From: Candidatus Rhodoferax randersensis | GTDB lineage: Bacteria; Pseudomonadota; Gammaproteobacteria; Burkholderiales; Burkholderiaceae_C | Assembly: GCA_016718155.1 (NCBI GenBank) | Contig: JADKEH010000021.1 | Coordinates: forward strand, 14,871 to 78,870 | Direction of reading: 5' to 3' | Length of the DNA stretch: 64,000 nucleotides | Part shown: positions 45,944 to 54,972 of the stretch, in pieces | Position numbering within the stretch: position 1 is the stretch's first letter | How the letters are laid out: every line of letters starts with the position of its first letter | The notes under the pieces: generated by a model | Database searches by the model: none | What the model saw: only the letters and a program-made list of their open reading frames with translations | What the model was told of the DNA's origin: nothing | Made by a program: the position numbers and the translations under genes

Positions 45944-48900
45944 CGTGAGGTCGGCAGCGCCGGGTGCGACATCGACCCCGGATTATGCAAGCTGTCACGC
46001 AGAACACGCTCGGCCTGGGCGGGCTCCAGCACCAGGTTGTCGTGGTAGTCGCCCGGACCGGCGGCCTCCAGCCGGCCCGGGCCAACCAAGCGGTTGTGCC
46101 GCGCCAACACCCGGGTGGCGCCAGTGGCCACGCGCAGGAAGGCCCCGCCGGCTGACAAGGGATTGACCAACGTGTTGTGCTCCAGCACCAGCTCGTTGCG
46201 TGGCCACTTGTAACCTTCGGCACCAAAGGAAATCAGAATCGGGTTTTGGGTGTCGCGGCTCTGGGCAATCAGGTTGCCCCTCACATGGGCGACGCCGCCC
46301 TCGGGAAACTCCAGCTCGTAGCTGGCCGTGCCGCCATCCTCGTCGGTGAGCCGGTTGTCGCGGATATCGTTGACTGCTGCGCGGCTCTTGAGCAAGTGTC
46401 CGGTGCGCGCATGGTGCAGGTAACTGCCCTTGACGGACAGCCGCGCGATGCGACCCGCATAGAGGTTGTGGTTGTGGCCATCGGGACGCTGGTTGTGGGC
46501 GAACTCGCTGTCTTCCACTTCGAGCACGGAAGCCGCGTCGTTGTTGGTCAGCAAGCCCATTTCGTTGTGCAGGAAGCGGCAATCACGCACCAGCAGCGAG
46601 CCACGCTCAAAACGGATGCCGGCGCCGTTGCGGGCCGGCACGCTGGCCCCCTCGAAGTCAAATCCCTCAACCCGCATGCCTTGGGCGCGCACCACCCAAA
46701 TACCCTTGCCCTCTGCGGCCGCGCCCTGCGCCAGCAGCCGAACCCGTCCGCCGATGGCGCGGATGGTCACATCATCCTGCTGCCATACCGCGACGTCACC
46801 GGGGTAGTCCCCAGAATCAACCTCAATAGTGCCACCAAGGCTCACCAGTCTTGCTGCTTCTGCTATTGTTTTGATTGCACGGGTCGGCCCCACCTGGATC
46901 ACCGGGGGTATGGCCGCAGGCGCCTGGGCCCGCGCCTCGCCAGGCTGCAGCCCCAGGCCGCACCCAATCACCAGCAACACCAGACTGGTCGCGCCACGCG
47001 CGCCCAAGCCCGCAGTGCCCGAGCGCAGCGGCCCGCGCAAGGTCAAGGCCACCAACAGCAGCAGGTAAAACAGCCAGGCCAACCTGGGCACATCCAGCAA
47101 GCTGTCAAACAAACCCACCACCGCAAACCCGATCAAGCTGGCCGCCAGCGCGGGCGCCAGCGGGTGCTGGCGTGCGCTGCCCAGGCTGACCCGCCACAAG
47201 GCGCCGACCAACAACAGACCCCACAGGGCTGCACCGACGATGCCTTGGTCAAACAGCACGTGCATGAACATGCTCTTGATGTGCCAGGGCATGTGGTGCC
47301 GATCACTGGAGAAAAACCAGTGCGCCATGCCCTCGGAGAAATCACCGTTGTCCAGGAGCGACTGGCCCGCGCCGCCCACCAAGCTCACGTCGTCCAGGTC
47401 GGCGATGCCGCCCAGCGACTCCATCGCCATCGAAAACGCGACCAATCGCGGCGCATACCAGGCCCCTCTACTGACCGGGTCGCCTTTTAGTTCCACGCGC
47501 ACCGACTGCCAGACACCCGGCGCGGCCTTGATCTGGGTTTGCTTGATGAGGCAACTTTGGTTGTAGAGCAGGTGCTTCTCACACACTTCGAAGTGCAGTG
47601 AGACAGCTTTGGCCACGCGCACCCGCGCCGTCACCGTGGCGGTGCGGCCAGGGGGCGAGACGCGTTGCGTGACCCGCAGCAACTCGCCCCAGCCGTTGAC
47701 GTGTTTGCCCCCAGAAAGCGTCAGGTAGTGCCCGCTGTCCTGCGGGTTCAGGCGATAGTCACCGGGAATTTGCTGCGGGTTGCCAACCAGGAAGTGGTTG
47801 GCCGGAAAGCGTCCCAAACCCTTGCCCAACGCCCAGTCGCCCGGGCCGGCCAGCAGGTCGCGGCCAAGCTTCCAGTGCGCCAAACGGCCGCCAAAGTCCT
47901 GCCCGCCGGTGGAGAAGCGTTCGCTCATGTAACTGCCACCACCAAAGATGCCCACCACGACCGCCAACGTGGCCATCAAACCCAGCGTGCCAGCCTGCCA
48001 GCGCAAGGCGTCCGGCCAGACCGCTTGACGCTGCAATCCGGCGAGCAAAGCCACGGCCAGCGCCGCCAGCAATACCGGTGCGGCGCGCCAGCCGCCCGCT
48101 GCACCACCCCAGTGCTGGGCCACCAACACGGCACCCGTCACGGCGGCCATGAATCCAGCCAAGGCAGCAACACGCACCCAGGTGCCACCGGGCGCGGCCG
48201 CGCGCCGTGCGCGCGCCAACGCGGCCACGGTCAGCACCCACACCAGGCCAAAGCCAATATAGGCGCCCTTGGGCACCAGCCAGGCGACCACGCCGGTTAT
48301 CAGCGACAGGCCGGCCCCCAGGGCCAGCCCTTGCCACCACTGGGCCGGCGCCAGACCACGCAGCACGCGCGCCAGCGGCAAGGCCAGCGCCAGCGTGGCC
48401 AGCAGCGCCGCCATGCCACGGTAGCCGCTGCTCGGAAACATCCAGGCTGCGCCCGCACCAAACGCCGCAGCCCAAGCCAGCGCCGCAGCCCAGGACCAGC
48501 CCCGATGGGATGACACCAGGCTGGCGGCACCGGTCGCGTCCGCGCGCTGGCTTTGGCGGGCGTGCAACACCATCAACACCACCGCGCCAACGGGAACAGC
48601 CAAGTAGACGCCACGCGAGAAAGTGGTCAGGCAGGCGTAGGCGGCCAGCGCCATCGCACCCGCAGCGGCAACCCAGCGCGCCGGGGTGCGGGCCAGCAGC
48701 AACTCGCGCAGCGCAAAGGGCACCGTCAGGGCCAGAAAACCGTCCAGCGCCGCGCCCCCCACATGCATCTCCCAAAACAGGCCGGTAGTGCGGTAGTCGC
48801 TGGAGAAGTTGAGCAAACCGGTGAAGGCGATGCGCTCCCAAATCGTGGCAAGGCAAGCGCCGACCAGCCCCCCCATCAGGCCCCACGACAGCCAGCGGCT

Positions 48901-49488
48901 GGCCCGCTGCGGGTCAGCGCGGCACGCGGCCAGCCACAGCGGCAGCATCAACACTGCCGCAAGAAAACTCTTGGCCAGGCGCACGCTGTTCATCGGCTCG
49001 TGGTAGCCCTGAAACCAGCCAAACTGAAAGCCACCTGCGTCGGCAAAACCCCGCCACATCGACGCTACAGTGGCCAGTGCAAACAGCACCACCAGGGGCA
49101 CCCAAAGCCAAGCCGACGGCGCTGCCCAGGCCTCGGCGCCGCGCTGCCTGGGCGGGCGCCCTTCCCAGGCCATGCGGGCATAGGCACCGGTGGCTGCGGT
49201 CAGCAGCAGCAGGTCTTGCTCCTCAAAGCTGATCCAGCCGGTCCAGGGCGCCAGGCCAACCAGGGGCAACAAGGCTGGCAGCACCAGCAGCCAGACCGAG
49301 GGTTGCGCGAAGAACGCCACGCCGCCGATCAGCACCAAAGTGATCGTGGCGACGGGCAGCAACGGGTAGTGCCAGGCCAGGGCCAACGCCGCCAAACCAC
49401 ACACCGCGGCGAGCGATGCCGCCAGCAGCGCCGGGCGGCGGCCACGCGGGCGGTGCCGGCCGCCGGGTTGTTGTGCATACTCTGCCAT
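45940..49488 (-). CDS. O-antigen ligase/polymerase-like membrane protein fused to beta-helix domain
   Basis: From the ATG at 49488 (GGAAGG upstream) the 1182-residue protein has ~12 hydrophobic helices in residues ~20-500 with Wzy/WaaL features (FEEQDLLLLTAATGAY, a large periplasmic loop with GGAALDGFLALTVPFALREL, TTFSRGVYLAVPVGAV), a periplasmic carbohydrate-binding-like stretch around 600-730 (VARVRVAKAVSLHFEVCEKH) and further helices to ~850. After a signal-peptide-like segment (TSLVLLVIGCGLGLQP...ARAQ) a right-handed beta-helix follows (TIEVDSGDYPGDVAVW, VRDCRFLHNEMGLLTNND, VKGSYLHHARTGHLLKS). The first part is likely a polymerase or ligase, the second a polysaccharide-binding or lyase-like module. 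See the finding on whether the fusion is genuine. Confidence 0.82.
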   Translation of the reverse strand: MAEYAQQPGGRHRPRGRRPALLAASLAAVCGLAALALAWHYPLLPVATITLVLIGGVAFFAQPSVWLLVLPALLPLVGLAPWTGWISFEEQDLLLLTAATGAYARMAWEGRPPRQRGAEAWAAPSAWLWVPLVVLFALATVASMWRGFADAGGFQFGWFQGYHEPMNSVRLAKSFLAAVLMLPLWLAACRADPQRASRWLSWGLMGGLVGACLATIWERIAFTGLLNFSSDYRTTGLFWEMHVGGAALDGFLALTVPFALRELLLARTPARWVAAAGAMALAAYACLTTFSRGVYLAVPVGAVVLMVLHARQSQRADATGAASLVSSHRGWSWAAALAWAAAFGAGAAWMFPSSGYRGMAALLATLALALPLARVLRGLAPAQWWQGLALGAGLSLITGVVAWLVPKGAYIGFGLVWVLTVAALARARRAAAPGGTWVRVAALAGFMAAVTGAVLVAQHWGGAAGGWRAAPVLLAALAVALLAGLQRQAVWPDALRWQAGTLGLMATLAVVVGIFGGGSYMSERFSTGGQDFGGRLAHWKLGRDLLAGPGDWALGKGLGRFPANHFLVGNPQQIPGDYRLNPQDSGHYLTLSGGKHVNGWGELLRVTQRVSPPGRTATVTARVRVAKAVSLHFEVCEKHLLYNQSCLIKQTQIKAAPGVWQSVRVELKGDPVSRGAWYAPRLVAFSMAMESLGGIADLDDVSLVGGAGQSLLDNGDFSEGMAHWFFSSDRHHMPWHIKSMFMHVLFDQGIVGAALWGLLLVGALWRVSLGSARQHPLAPALAASLIGFAVVGLFDSLLDVPRLAWLFYLLLLVALTLRGPLRSGTAGLGARGATSLVLLVIGCGLGLQPGEARAQAPAAIPPVIQVGPTRAIKTIAEAARLVSLGGTIEVDSGDYPGDVAVWQQDDVTIRAIGGRVRLLAQGAAAEGKGIWVVRAQGMRVEGFDFEGASVPARNGAGIRFERGSLLVRDCRFLHNEMGLLTNNDAASVLEVEDSEFAHNQRPDGHNHNLYAGRIARLSVKGSYLHHARTGHLLKSRAAVNDIRDNRLTDEDGGTASYELEFPEGGVAHVRGNLIAQSRDTQNPILISFGAEGYKWPRNELVLEHNTLVNPLSAGGAFLRVATGATRVLARHNRLVGPGRLEAAGPGDYHDNLVLEPAQAERVLRDSLHNPGSMSHPALPTSR

Positions 49489-49594
49489 AAAATCCTTCCG
49501 AGCTTTCTCGCTCTCTGGCAGGACCGCAGCGGTCGGCCAGCGCACCTTTTAACACGCGTCGATCTGGACAATCAAACCAAAAACTGGAGCATGC
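49489..49594. promoter_or_regulatory. divergent promoter region
   Basis: 106 bases separate the divergent polymerase and glycosyltransferase genes. Both transcription units must start here or further upstream. The AT-richer middle (ctggacaatcaaaccaaaaac) is the best candidate for a promoter, but no clear boxes are seen. Confidence 0.4.
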
Positions 49595-50869
49595 GTGAAA
49601 CGAGTCTTGATGATTGCCTACCACTTCCCGCCCTTGGCTGGCAGCAGTGGCATTCAGCGCACCTTGCGTTTTGTACAGCATTTGCCGGCCATGGGTTGGC
49701 AGCCCCTGGTCTTGAGCACGCACCCGCGTGCCTATGAAAGCACCGGCACCGACCTGCTGACCGAAGTTCCCGCAGACACCGTGGTGCGCCGGGCCTTTGC
49801 GCTGGACACCGCACGCCATCTGCAGGTGGGGGGGCGCTACCTGGGCTGGATGGCGCGGCCCGACCGTTGGATCAGCTGGAAGTACGCGGCGGTGCGCGAG
49901 GGGCTGAGGATGATCGACGAGTTCAAGCCCGATGCGATCTGGTCCACCTACCCGATTGCCACCGCGCATGTCATCGCGTCCGCCCTGCAGCGCAAGACCG
50001 GTCTGCCCTGGATTGCCGATTTTCGCGACCCGATGGCGCAGGACGACTACCCCGCCGACTTGCGCACCCGGCAGATGTTTCGGGACATCGAGGCCGATGT
50101 TGCCGAGCATGCGCGTTACAGCGTCTTCACCACGCCGGGTGCCGCCCGCATGTACCAACAGCGTTACCCGGCTGCGGCGCAGCGCATGCGCGTGCTGGAG
50201 AACGGCTACGACGAGGAAAGCTTCGGCGCGGCCCCGACTCCAGCCAGCTGACGCCGCGCCGGGGAAAGGGCCAAACGCCCGCTGGTGATGCTGCACAGCG
50301 GCATCGTCTACCCATCGGAGCGCGACCCAACGCAGCTCTTTGCGGCGCTCGGGCAACTCAAGCGCGCGGGCACGCTCACGCCCGACGATCTGCGCATCCG
50401 CTTTCGTGCATCGGTGCACGATGACCTGCTGCGCACACTGGCCCAGGCGCAGGGTGCGCAGGACTTCATTGAACTGTGCCCGGCAGTGGCTTACCGGGAA
50501 GCCCTGGCGGAGATGATGGCGGTGGACGCCCTGCTGGTGATGCAGGCCAGCAACTGCAATGCCCAGATTCCGGCCAAGATTTACGAATACCTGCGGGCCG
50601 GCAAGCCGATAGTGGGGCTGACTGATCCGGAGGGTGACACCGCCGGCGTGCTGCGCACGGCCGGGCTGGGGGACATCGCCCGCCTTGATTCGGCCGCTGA
50701 GATCGCCGCGCTGTTGCCCGCATTCGTGCGTGACTGGCGCCAGGACCGTTCAGTCCTGCCCCAGGCACTGGCCGTCCAACAGGCTTCGCGTCATGGACGG
50801 TCGCAGGTGCTGGCTGAATTGTTGGAAGAGGCGACTACGGTCGGCACGCGCACGATGGGCCCACGCTGA
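49595..50869 (+). pseudogene. glycosyltransferase with internal TGA/compensating indels
   Basis: From a GTG at 49595 the protein reads VLMIAYHFPPLAGSSGIQRT, a typical start of a GT4-like transferase, then IADFRDPMAQDDYP and LENGYDEESF. An in-frame TGA lies at 50249-50251. The same frame resumes LVMLHSGIVYPSERDP and continues to IPAKIYEYLRAGKPIVGLTD and 50869. Between ~50235 and ~50280 an alternative frame reads PADAAPGKGPNAR, so a pair of compensating indels is more likely than a nonsense change. Joined length ~425 residues. The gene is followed by the flippase 3 nt later. Confidence 0.75.
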
Positions 50870-50872
50870 CGC

Positions 50873-52324
50873 ATGTCCACTCGTCGATCCTTGTTTTATT
50901 CGTTTCTGGATCGGTACGCCAGTCTGCTGATTGCGGTGGTGTCGTCGATGGTGATCGCGCGGTTGCTGACTCCGACTGAAGTCGGCGTGTTCTCCGTCAC
51001 GATGGTGCTGCTGATGTTTGTCGCGACCGTGCGCGACATGGGCGCAGGCCAGTATTTGGTGCAGGAAAAAGAGCTGACCACCGAACGCATCCGAGCGGTG
51101 TGGGCAGTGCAGCTTGGCTTGGGACTCGGCCTGGCTGCCCTGGTTGTGCTTGCCAGTCACCCTGTGGCAGTGTTCTACAACGAGCCGCGCATGCGCGACA
51201 TCATGCTGGTAGTGGCTCTGAATTACGCCATCAATCCCTTCGGGTCGCTGACGTATGCGTGGCTGATGCGGGAGATGCAGTTCGAGAGCGTAGCGCTGAT
51301 GCGTTTCTCTGCTTCGGCCAGTGGCGCCGTGGTTGCCATCTGGTTGGCATGGAAGGGCCATGGCCCCATTAGTCTGGCTTACGGCTCCATGGCGTCCACG
51401 TTGGTCAATGCCCTGATGTCGGTTTACTTCCGGCCTAAGTCCTTTCCATGGTTGCCAGGCGTGAGCGAGATCAGACGGGTGCTGGTGTTTGGCTCGCAAC
51501 TGACGGTCAGCTCGATTGTGGGCACCCTGTCCGGCAGTGCGCCCGAGCTGTTGGTGGGCAAGCTGCAAAGCCTGACCGCCGCCGGCCTGTACTCGCGTGC
51601 CAGCGGTTTGGTGCATATGTTCCATCGCTTGTTCGTCGACGCGGTGGGCGCCGTGTGCCTGCCGTGGTTTGCCCGCCAGTCACGCGAGCACGGTAGCTTT
51701 GTGGAGCCCTTTCTTAAGGCCACTGCCTACGTCACGGCCTTTGGTTGGTCGTTTTGCGTGGCGGTGGTGTGCCTGGCACACCCGATCATCCAGGTGCTGT
51801 ACGGTGATCAGTGGTACCTGGCGGTGGAACTGGCACGGCTGCTGGCGGTGGCGACGGCCTTCAGTGTGCCTGCCTCGCTTTGCCACACCGCACTGTTGTC
51901 GTCGGGTGCGGTGACCGTGATCGCCCGCGTCACCATCACCAGCGCGCTGCAAAGTGTCTTCTTCGCGTCCCTGGGTGCATCGCAAGGGCTGATCGTGATG
52001 GGCGTGGCCATGATCGCCTCGGCCGCTGTCAGCGCCACCTTGTGGCTGCGCGCAACATCGATCCACATTCAGCTGCCGTTGATGGGTTTACTTCGCATGT
52101 TGGGCCAAAGCATGGTGGTGGCACTGTTGGCCGGGATGGGCCCGGCAATTGCGCTGTGGATGTATGGAGCCCATCCCGATGCGCCCCTGATGCCCCTGCT
52201 GGTGGGCTGCACGCTGGGCTTGGCTGGGTTCTTCCTGGGCATCATCCTGGTCAAGCACCCGCTGCGAACGGAAATCACAAAGGTCCTGGCGCAGCTCAGG
52301 TCGACGCCCGATGGTGCACCCTGA
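50873..52324 (+). CDS. wzx: lipopolysaccharide/oligosaccharide flippase (Wzx/WzxC-like)
   Basis: The 483-residue protein has 12-14 hydrophobic segments and the MATE-like flippase start SLFYSFLDRYASLLIAVVSS, ARLLTPTEVGVFSV, then RDMGAGQYLVQEKELT, and FRPKSFPWLPGVSEIRRVLVFGSQLTVSS. This is the polysaccharide-synthesis flippase family (WzxC/TuaB-like). It would translocate the undecaprenyl-linked repeat across the inner membrane before polymerisation. wzx is used by role. Confidence 0.87.
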   Translation: MSTRRSLFYSFLDRYASLLIAVVSSMVIARLLTPTEVGVFSVTMVLLMFVATVRDMGAGQYLVQEKELTTERIRAVWAVQLGLGLGLAALVVLASHPVAVFYNEPRMRDIMLVVALNYAINPFGSLTYAWLMREMQFESVALMRFSASASGAVVAIWLAWKGHGPISLAYGSMASTLVNALMSVYFRPKSFPWLPGVSEIRRVLVFGSQLTVSSIVGTLSGSAPELLVGKLQSLTAAGLYSRASGLVHMFHRLFVDAVGAVCLPWFARQSREHGSFVEPFLKATAYVTAFGWSFCVAVVCLAHPIIQVLYGDQWYLAVELARLLAVATAFSVPASLCHTALLSSGAVTVIARVTITSALQSVFFASLGASQGLIVMGVAMIASAAVSATLWLRATSIHIQLPLMGLLRMLGQSMVVALLAGMGPAIALWMYGAHPDAPLMPLLVGCTLGLAGFFLGIILVKHPLRTEITKVLAQLRSTPDGAP

Positions 52325-52338
52325 CCTGGCACGCCGAT

Positions 52339-53085
52339 TCACTTCTTGAGCAGCAGGTGAATCCAGTTGGGGTGGGGTTTGACAAAGCGACGTTGCAGCC
52401 CAATACCGACGAACGCGGCCTTGCTGGCTACCTTTTGCCATAGACGCCGCGGTGGCGGTGGGGTTAGCACCGCACCGCAATGACCGCAGGGTTCGTCCTG
52501 CGCATAGCTGCCATAGGGGTTGCCCGCCAGATCCATCAAGGCACTGGACAAGGAGTTGGTGTGTTCGTTGGTCTGCCCGACGAACGTACGCTTGGCGACC
52601 GTTAAACCGGGAAACAACTCGCGCAATCGAGGCTGGTCAAAGGTGTTCAGATGGCCCCAGGGAGGACTGACCCGGTGACAGCGGCCGCAGGTCGTCCGAC
52701 CCACCCGAATATCTTGCCGATAGGGCACGCCAATGAGCACGTATTGGCCTGCGACCCGTGCCAACTCGCGGCACGCGGTGACCAACAGGTGCGGAGGTAT
52801 GTGTTCCAGCACTTCGGCGCAGAACACCAGATCGAATGAATCGTCGGGAAAACTCAATGCGGTGATGTCGCCTTGGACACACTGAATTCGGGGGTGGTTG
52901 ATTTGCGGCTGGCGCAGGTCTAGCGCGGTCACGTCCGCAAAACGATCCGCCAACAACTTGGAAATGAAGCCGTCCCTGGCTCCGATGTCGAGTGCCGAGG
53001 TCCCCGGCGGCAGCAGGGCCATCAAGTCGCCTATACGCGCGTTTTCAGAGGCACTGTTTCGGTAAAGTGCTAGATCTACTTGCAT
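52339..53085 (-). CDS. class I SAM-dependent methyltransferase
   Basis: The 248-residue protein (ATG at 53085; a TTG at 53094 is less likely) has motif I ALDIGARDGFISKLLADRF, motif II VTALDLRQP, and the FDLVFCAEVLEHIP segment of ubiE-like enzymes. A Cys/His set (TTCGRCHRVSPPWGH and PCGHCGAV) suggests a bound zinc. It probably methylates a sugar in this glycan cluster. It ends convergently 15 nt from the flippase stop. Confidence 0.85.
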   Translation of the reverse strand: MQVDLALYRNSASENARIGDLMALLPPGTSALDIGARDGFISKLLADRFADVTALDLRQPQINHPRIQCVQGDITALSFPDDSFDLVFCAEVLEHIPPHLLVTACRELARVAGQYVLIGVPYRQDIRVGRTTCGRCHRVSPPWGHLNTFDQPRLRELFPGLTVAKRTFVGQTNEHTNSLSSALMDLAGNPYGSYAQDEPCGHCGAVLTPPPPRRLWQKVASKAAFVGIGLQRRFVKPHPNWIHLLLKK

Positions 53086-53102
53086 GCCGGGCAACGCAGT
53101 AA

Positions 53103-53894
53103 CTATGAAGTGCGGCCCACAGACGCCAGTTCACCGGGATCTCGGCGCGCCTTCTTCAAAACCGCAACAAATATCTGGCCCCTCAAGCCTTCCTTGAGAG
53201 CCATCAATCGACTCATCAGCCTGCCAAGCATCAGCAAACGCGGTGATCCCCTCAGCTTGCCGTAAGGGTCCCCATATGACCCTGCCCAAAGGAACGTAAA
53301 TCCCGCTTCCGTAAAGCACTTGTCAATCTGCCACTGCGTCAGGGGCGTTATGTGACCGTCACGGCTGTATTCAACATCGCCGAACCATTGAAAAGTACCC
53401 GTACGCAGCGTACTCACAATCGACGCCACGCTATCAACATTTGGCGTGGACAAGACCAGTTTGCCACCGTGTCTCAGAAGTTTGAAGCACTCGCGTGCGA
53501 AGTGTCGCGGGTTTTCAAGGTGTTCGATGATTTCCGAGGCCATGATTGTGTCGAACTGCCCCTCTCGTCCGTTCGAGAAATCATCATTGAGGTCGCAAGC
53601 AAAAAAGGGAACTGAGTCGTGCAATCTGAAATTCTCAGAGACATAGTCAGTTGCTGTTACTTGAAAACCAACGTCCGCCAATCGAAGACTCATCGCTCCT
53701 GTTCCGGCTGCCAAATCCAGCACTTCGCCTCTAGATTGGCAATGTTTCGATACTTGAGCGAACAGGTATTCATGTAGCCCTGGCAGCGCATGAATTGCCA
53801 GCCCCTTGTATCCCGCAGATGAGTCGCTCAATTCAGCGGCCTTGCGATACCTGTCAACGAGTACGGTGTGTGAGTTTTCCTGATTGACGTTCAT
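53103..53894 (-). CDS. class I SAM-dependent methyltransferase, lower-GC
   Basis: The 263-residue protein (ATG at 53894) has motif I VLDLAAGTGAMSLRLADVG, the acidic VTATDYVSEN, MASEIIEHLENPRHF and LRHGGKLVLSTPNVDS. This is the Ubi/Coq3-like methyltransferase fold common in polysaccharide loci. Its start overlaps the stop of the GT2 gene (ATGA), so the two are co-translated. Base composition is visibly lower in GC than the neighbours, suggesting separate acquisition together with the GT2. Confidence 0.85.
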   Translation of the reverse strand: MNVNQENSHTVLVDRYRKAAELSDSSAGYKGLAIHALPGLHEYLFAQVSKHCQSRGEVLDLAAGTGAMSLRLADVGFQVTATDYVSENFRLHDSVPFFACDLNDDFSNGREGQFDTIMASEIIEHLENPRHFARECFKLLRHGGKLVLSTPNVDSVASIVSTLRTGTFQWFGDVEYSRDGHITPLTQWQIDKCFTEAGFTFLWAGSYGDPYGKLRGSPRLLMLGRLMSRLMALKEGLRGQIFVAVLKKARRDPGELASVGRTS

Positions 53895-54922
53895 TGTTTG
53901 CTTGTCGTACAAATTGCACAGAGGCTGTGGATCAGCACGTGGCCTTTATAGAAGGCCACGTCTAGCGAGAAAAAATGGTCTTCAGCATATTGAATGGCAA
54001 CCCCACGGAAACTCAATGGGTCAAGCCTGAAATGCTGCTGGAGAACTGGCCACGGCAGTGTTTTGCGATGCGCCATGCGATGCAGGAGGTCTCGTGCGAA
54101 GGACCGCCTCAGGTCCCGCACGCAGGTTTGAATGTGGGCGCGCTGACTGTCAGTCAAGGCAAATAGTTTCCTCGTCGTGAGTCGGTACTTGATCTCGTTG
54201 TGCACCCGCAGTAGGTGTTGATCGCTTCCCCAGCCAGAACCGGCGTAAACATTGACACCCTTCCCACAACGAACCTCTGCTCTGCTTGAGAAAGCAATCT
54301 TCGCGCCGCCGCGAACAAGCTCCATCCAGAACAAGTAGTCTTCCCCTGCATTCCCGAACTCAGTTCTGAATCGATGGGCGCCAAACCGTTCGAAATCGTA
54401 GACAACGGTCGGTGTGCCTATCAGATTGCCACGGATGATCTGATCGAACATGTCACCGTGATAGCCGTGCAGGTCGGAGACAGGGCCGGGCAGCACGGGA
54501 TGCTCGGCCACTCGAATTCGACCCGCGCGTGCAAACGCCGCGGTAGTCTGCCCTAGCTGGTAGAGGTCGGCAAAGTAGAAATCATAGCCACAGTCAAGTG
54601 CCAAAACAGCCCGCGCCAAATGATCAGGAGTCCACTCATCGTCAGAATCTAGAAACGCGATGTAGCGCGTTCCTTGTGGAGCGTGTGCCAACCCCGTGTT
54701 TCTAGCGGCGCCAGGGCCACCGTTGCTTTGGACAATCACTTGCACGGGCTGAGCCATACGGTCCATGCCAGCGATCTCAGCGTCTGCCGGAACCGGTGAC
54801 GCGTCGTCCACAACGATCACGTGCACCGACAAGGGACAGGCTTGCTGTCCCGCAATGCTGGCCAGGGCACGCGCCAAGATGCCGGGCTCACGCTGGAAGT
54901 AAGGAATGACAACTGTAATCAT
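53891..54922 (-). CDS. GT2 family glycosyltransferase
   Basis: The 343-residue enzyme begins ITVVIPYFQREPGILARALA, with the GT-A strands VIVVDDASPVPAD, QSNGGPGAARNTGLAHA and the DXD-like site FLDSDDEWTPDHL. Then FGNAGEDYLFWMELVRGG with the catalytic-base region ED. It adds a sugar to a lipid-linked precursor. It is coupled to the methyltransferase downstream; a sugar transferred here may be O-methylated (inference). Confidence 0.88.
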   Translation of the reverse strand: MITVVIPYFQREPGILARALASIAGQQACPLSVHVIVVDDASPVPADAEIAGMDRMAQPVQVIVQSNGGPGAARNTGLAHAPQGTRYIAFLDSDDEWTPDHLARAVLALDCGYDFYFADLYQLGQTTAAFARAGRIRVAEHPVLPGPVSDLHGYHGDMFDQIIRGNLIGTPTVVYDFERFGAHRFRTEFGNAGEDYLFWMELVRGGAKIAFSSRAEVRCGKGVNVYAGSGWGSDQHLLRVHNEIKYRLTTRKLFALTDSQRAHIQTCVRDLRRSFARDLLHRMAHRKTLPWPVLQQHFRLDPLSFRGVAIQYAEDHFFSLDVAFYKGHVLIHSLCAICTTSKQ

Positions 54923-54972
54923 GGTGCGTAGGAAGTCTCGCTGCTGGCGGCCGCCCAGTGTCGCTCAAATCG

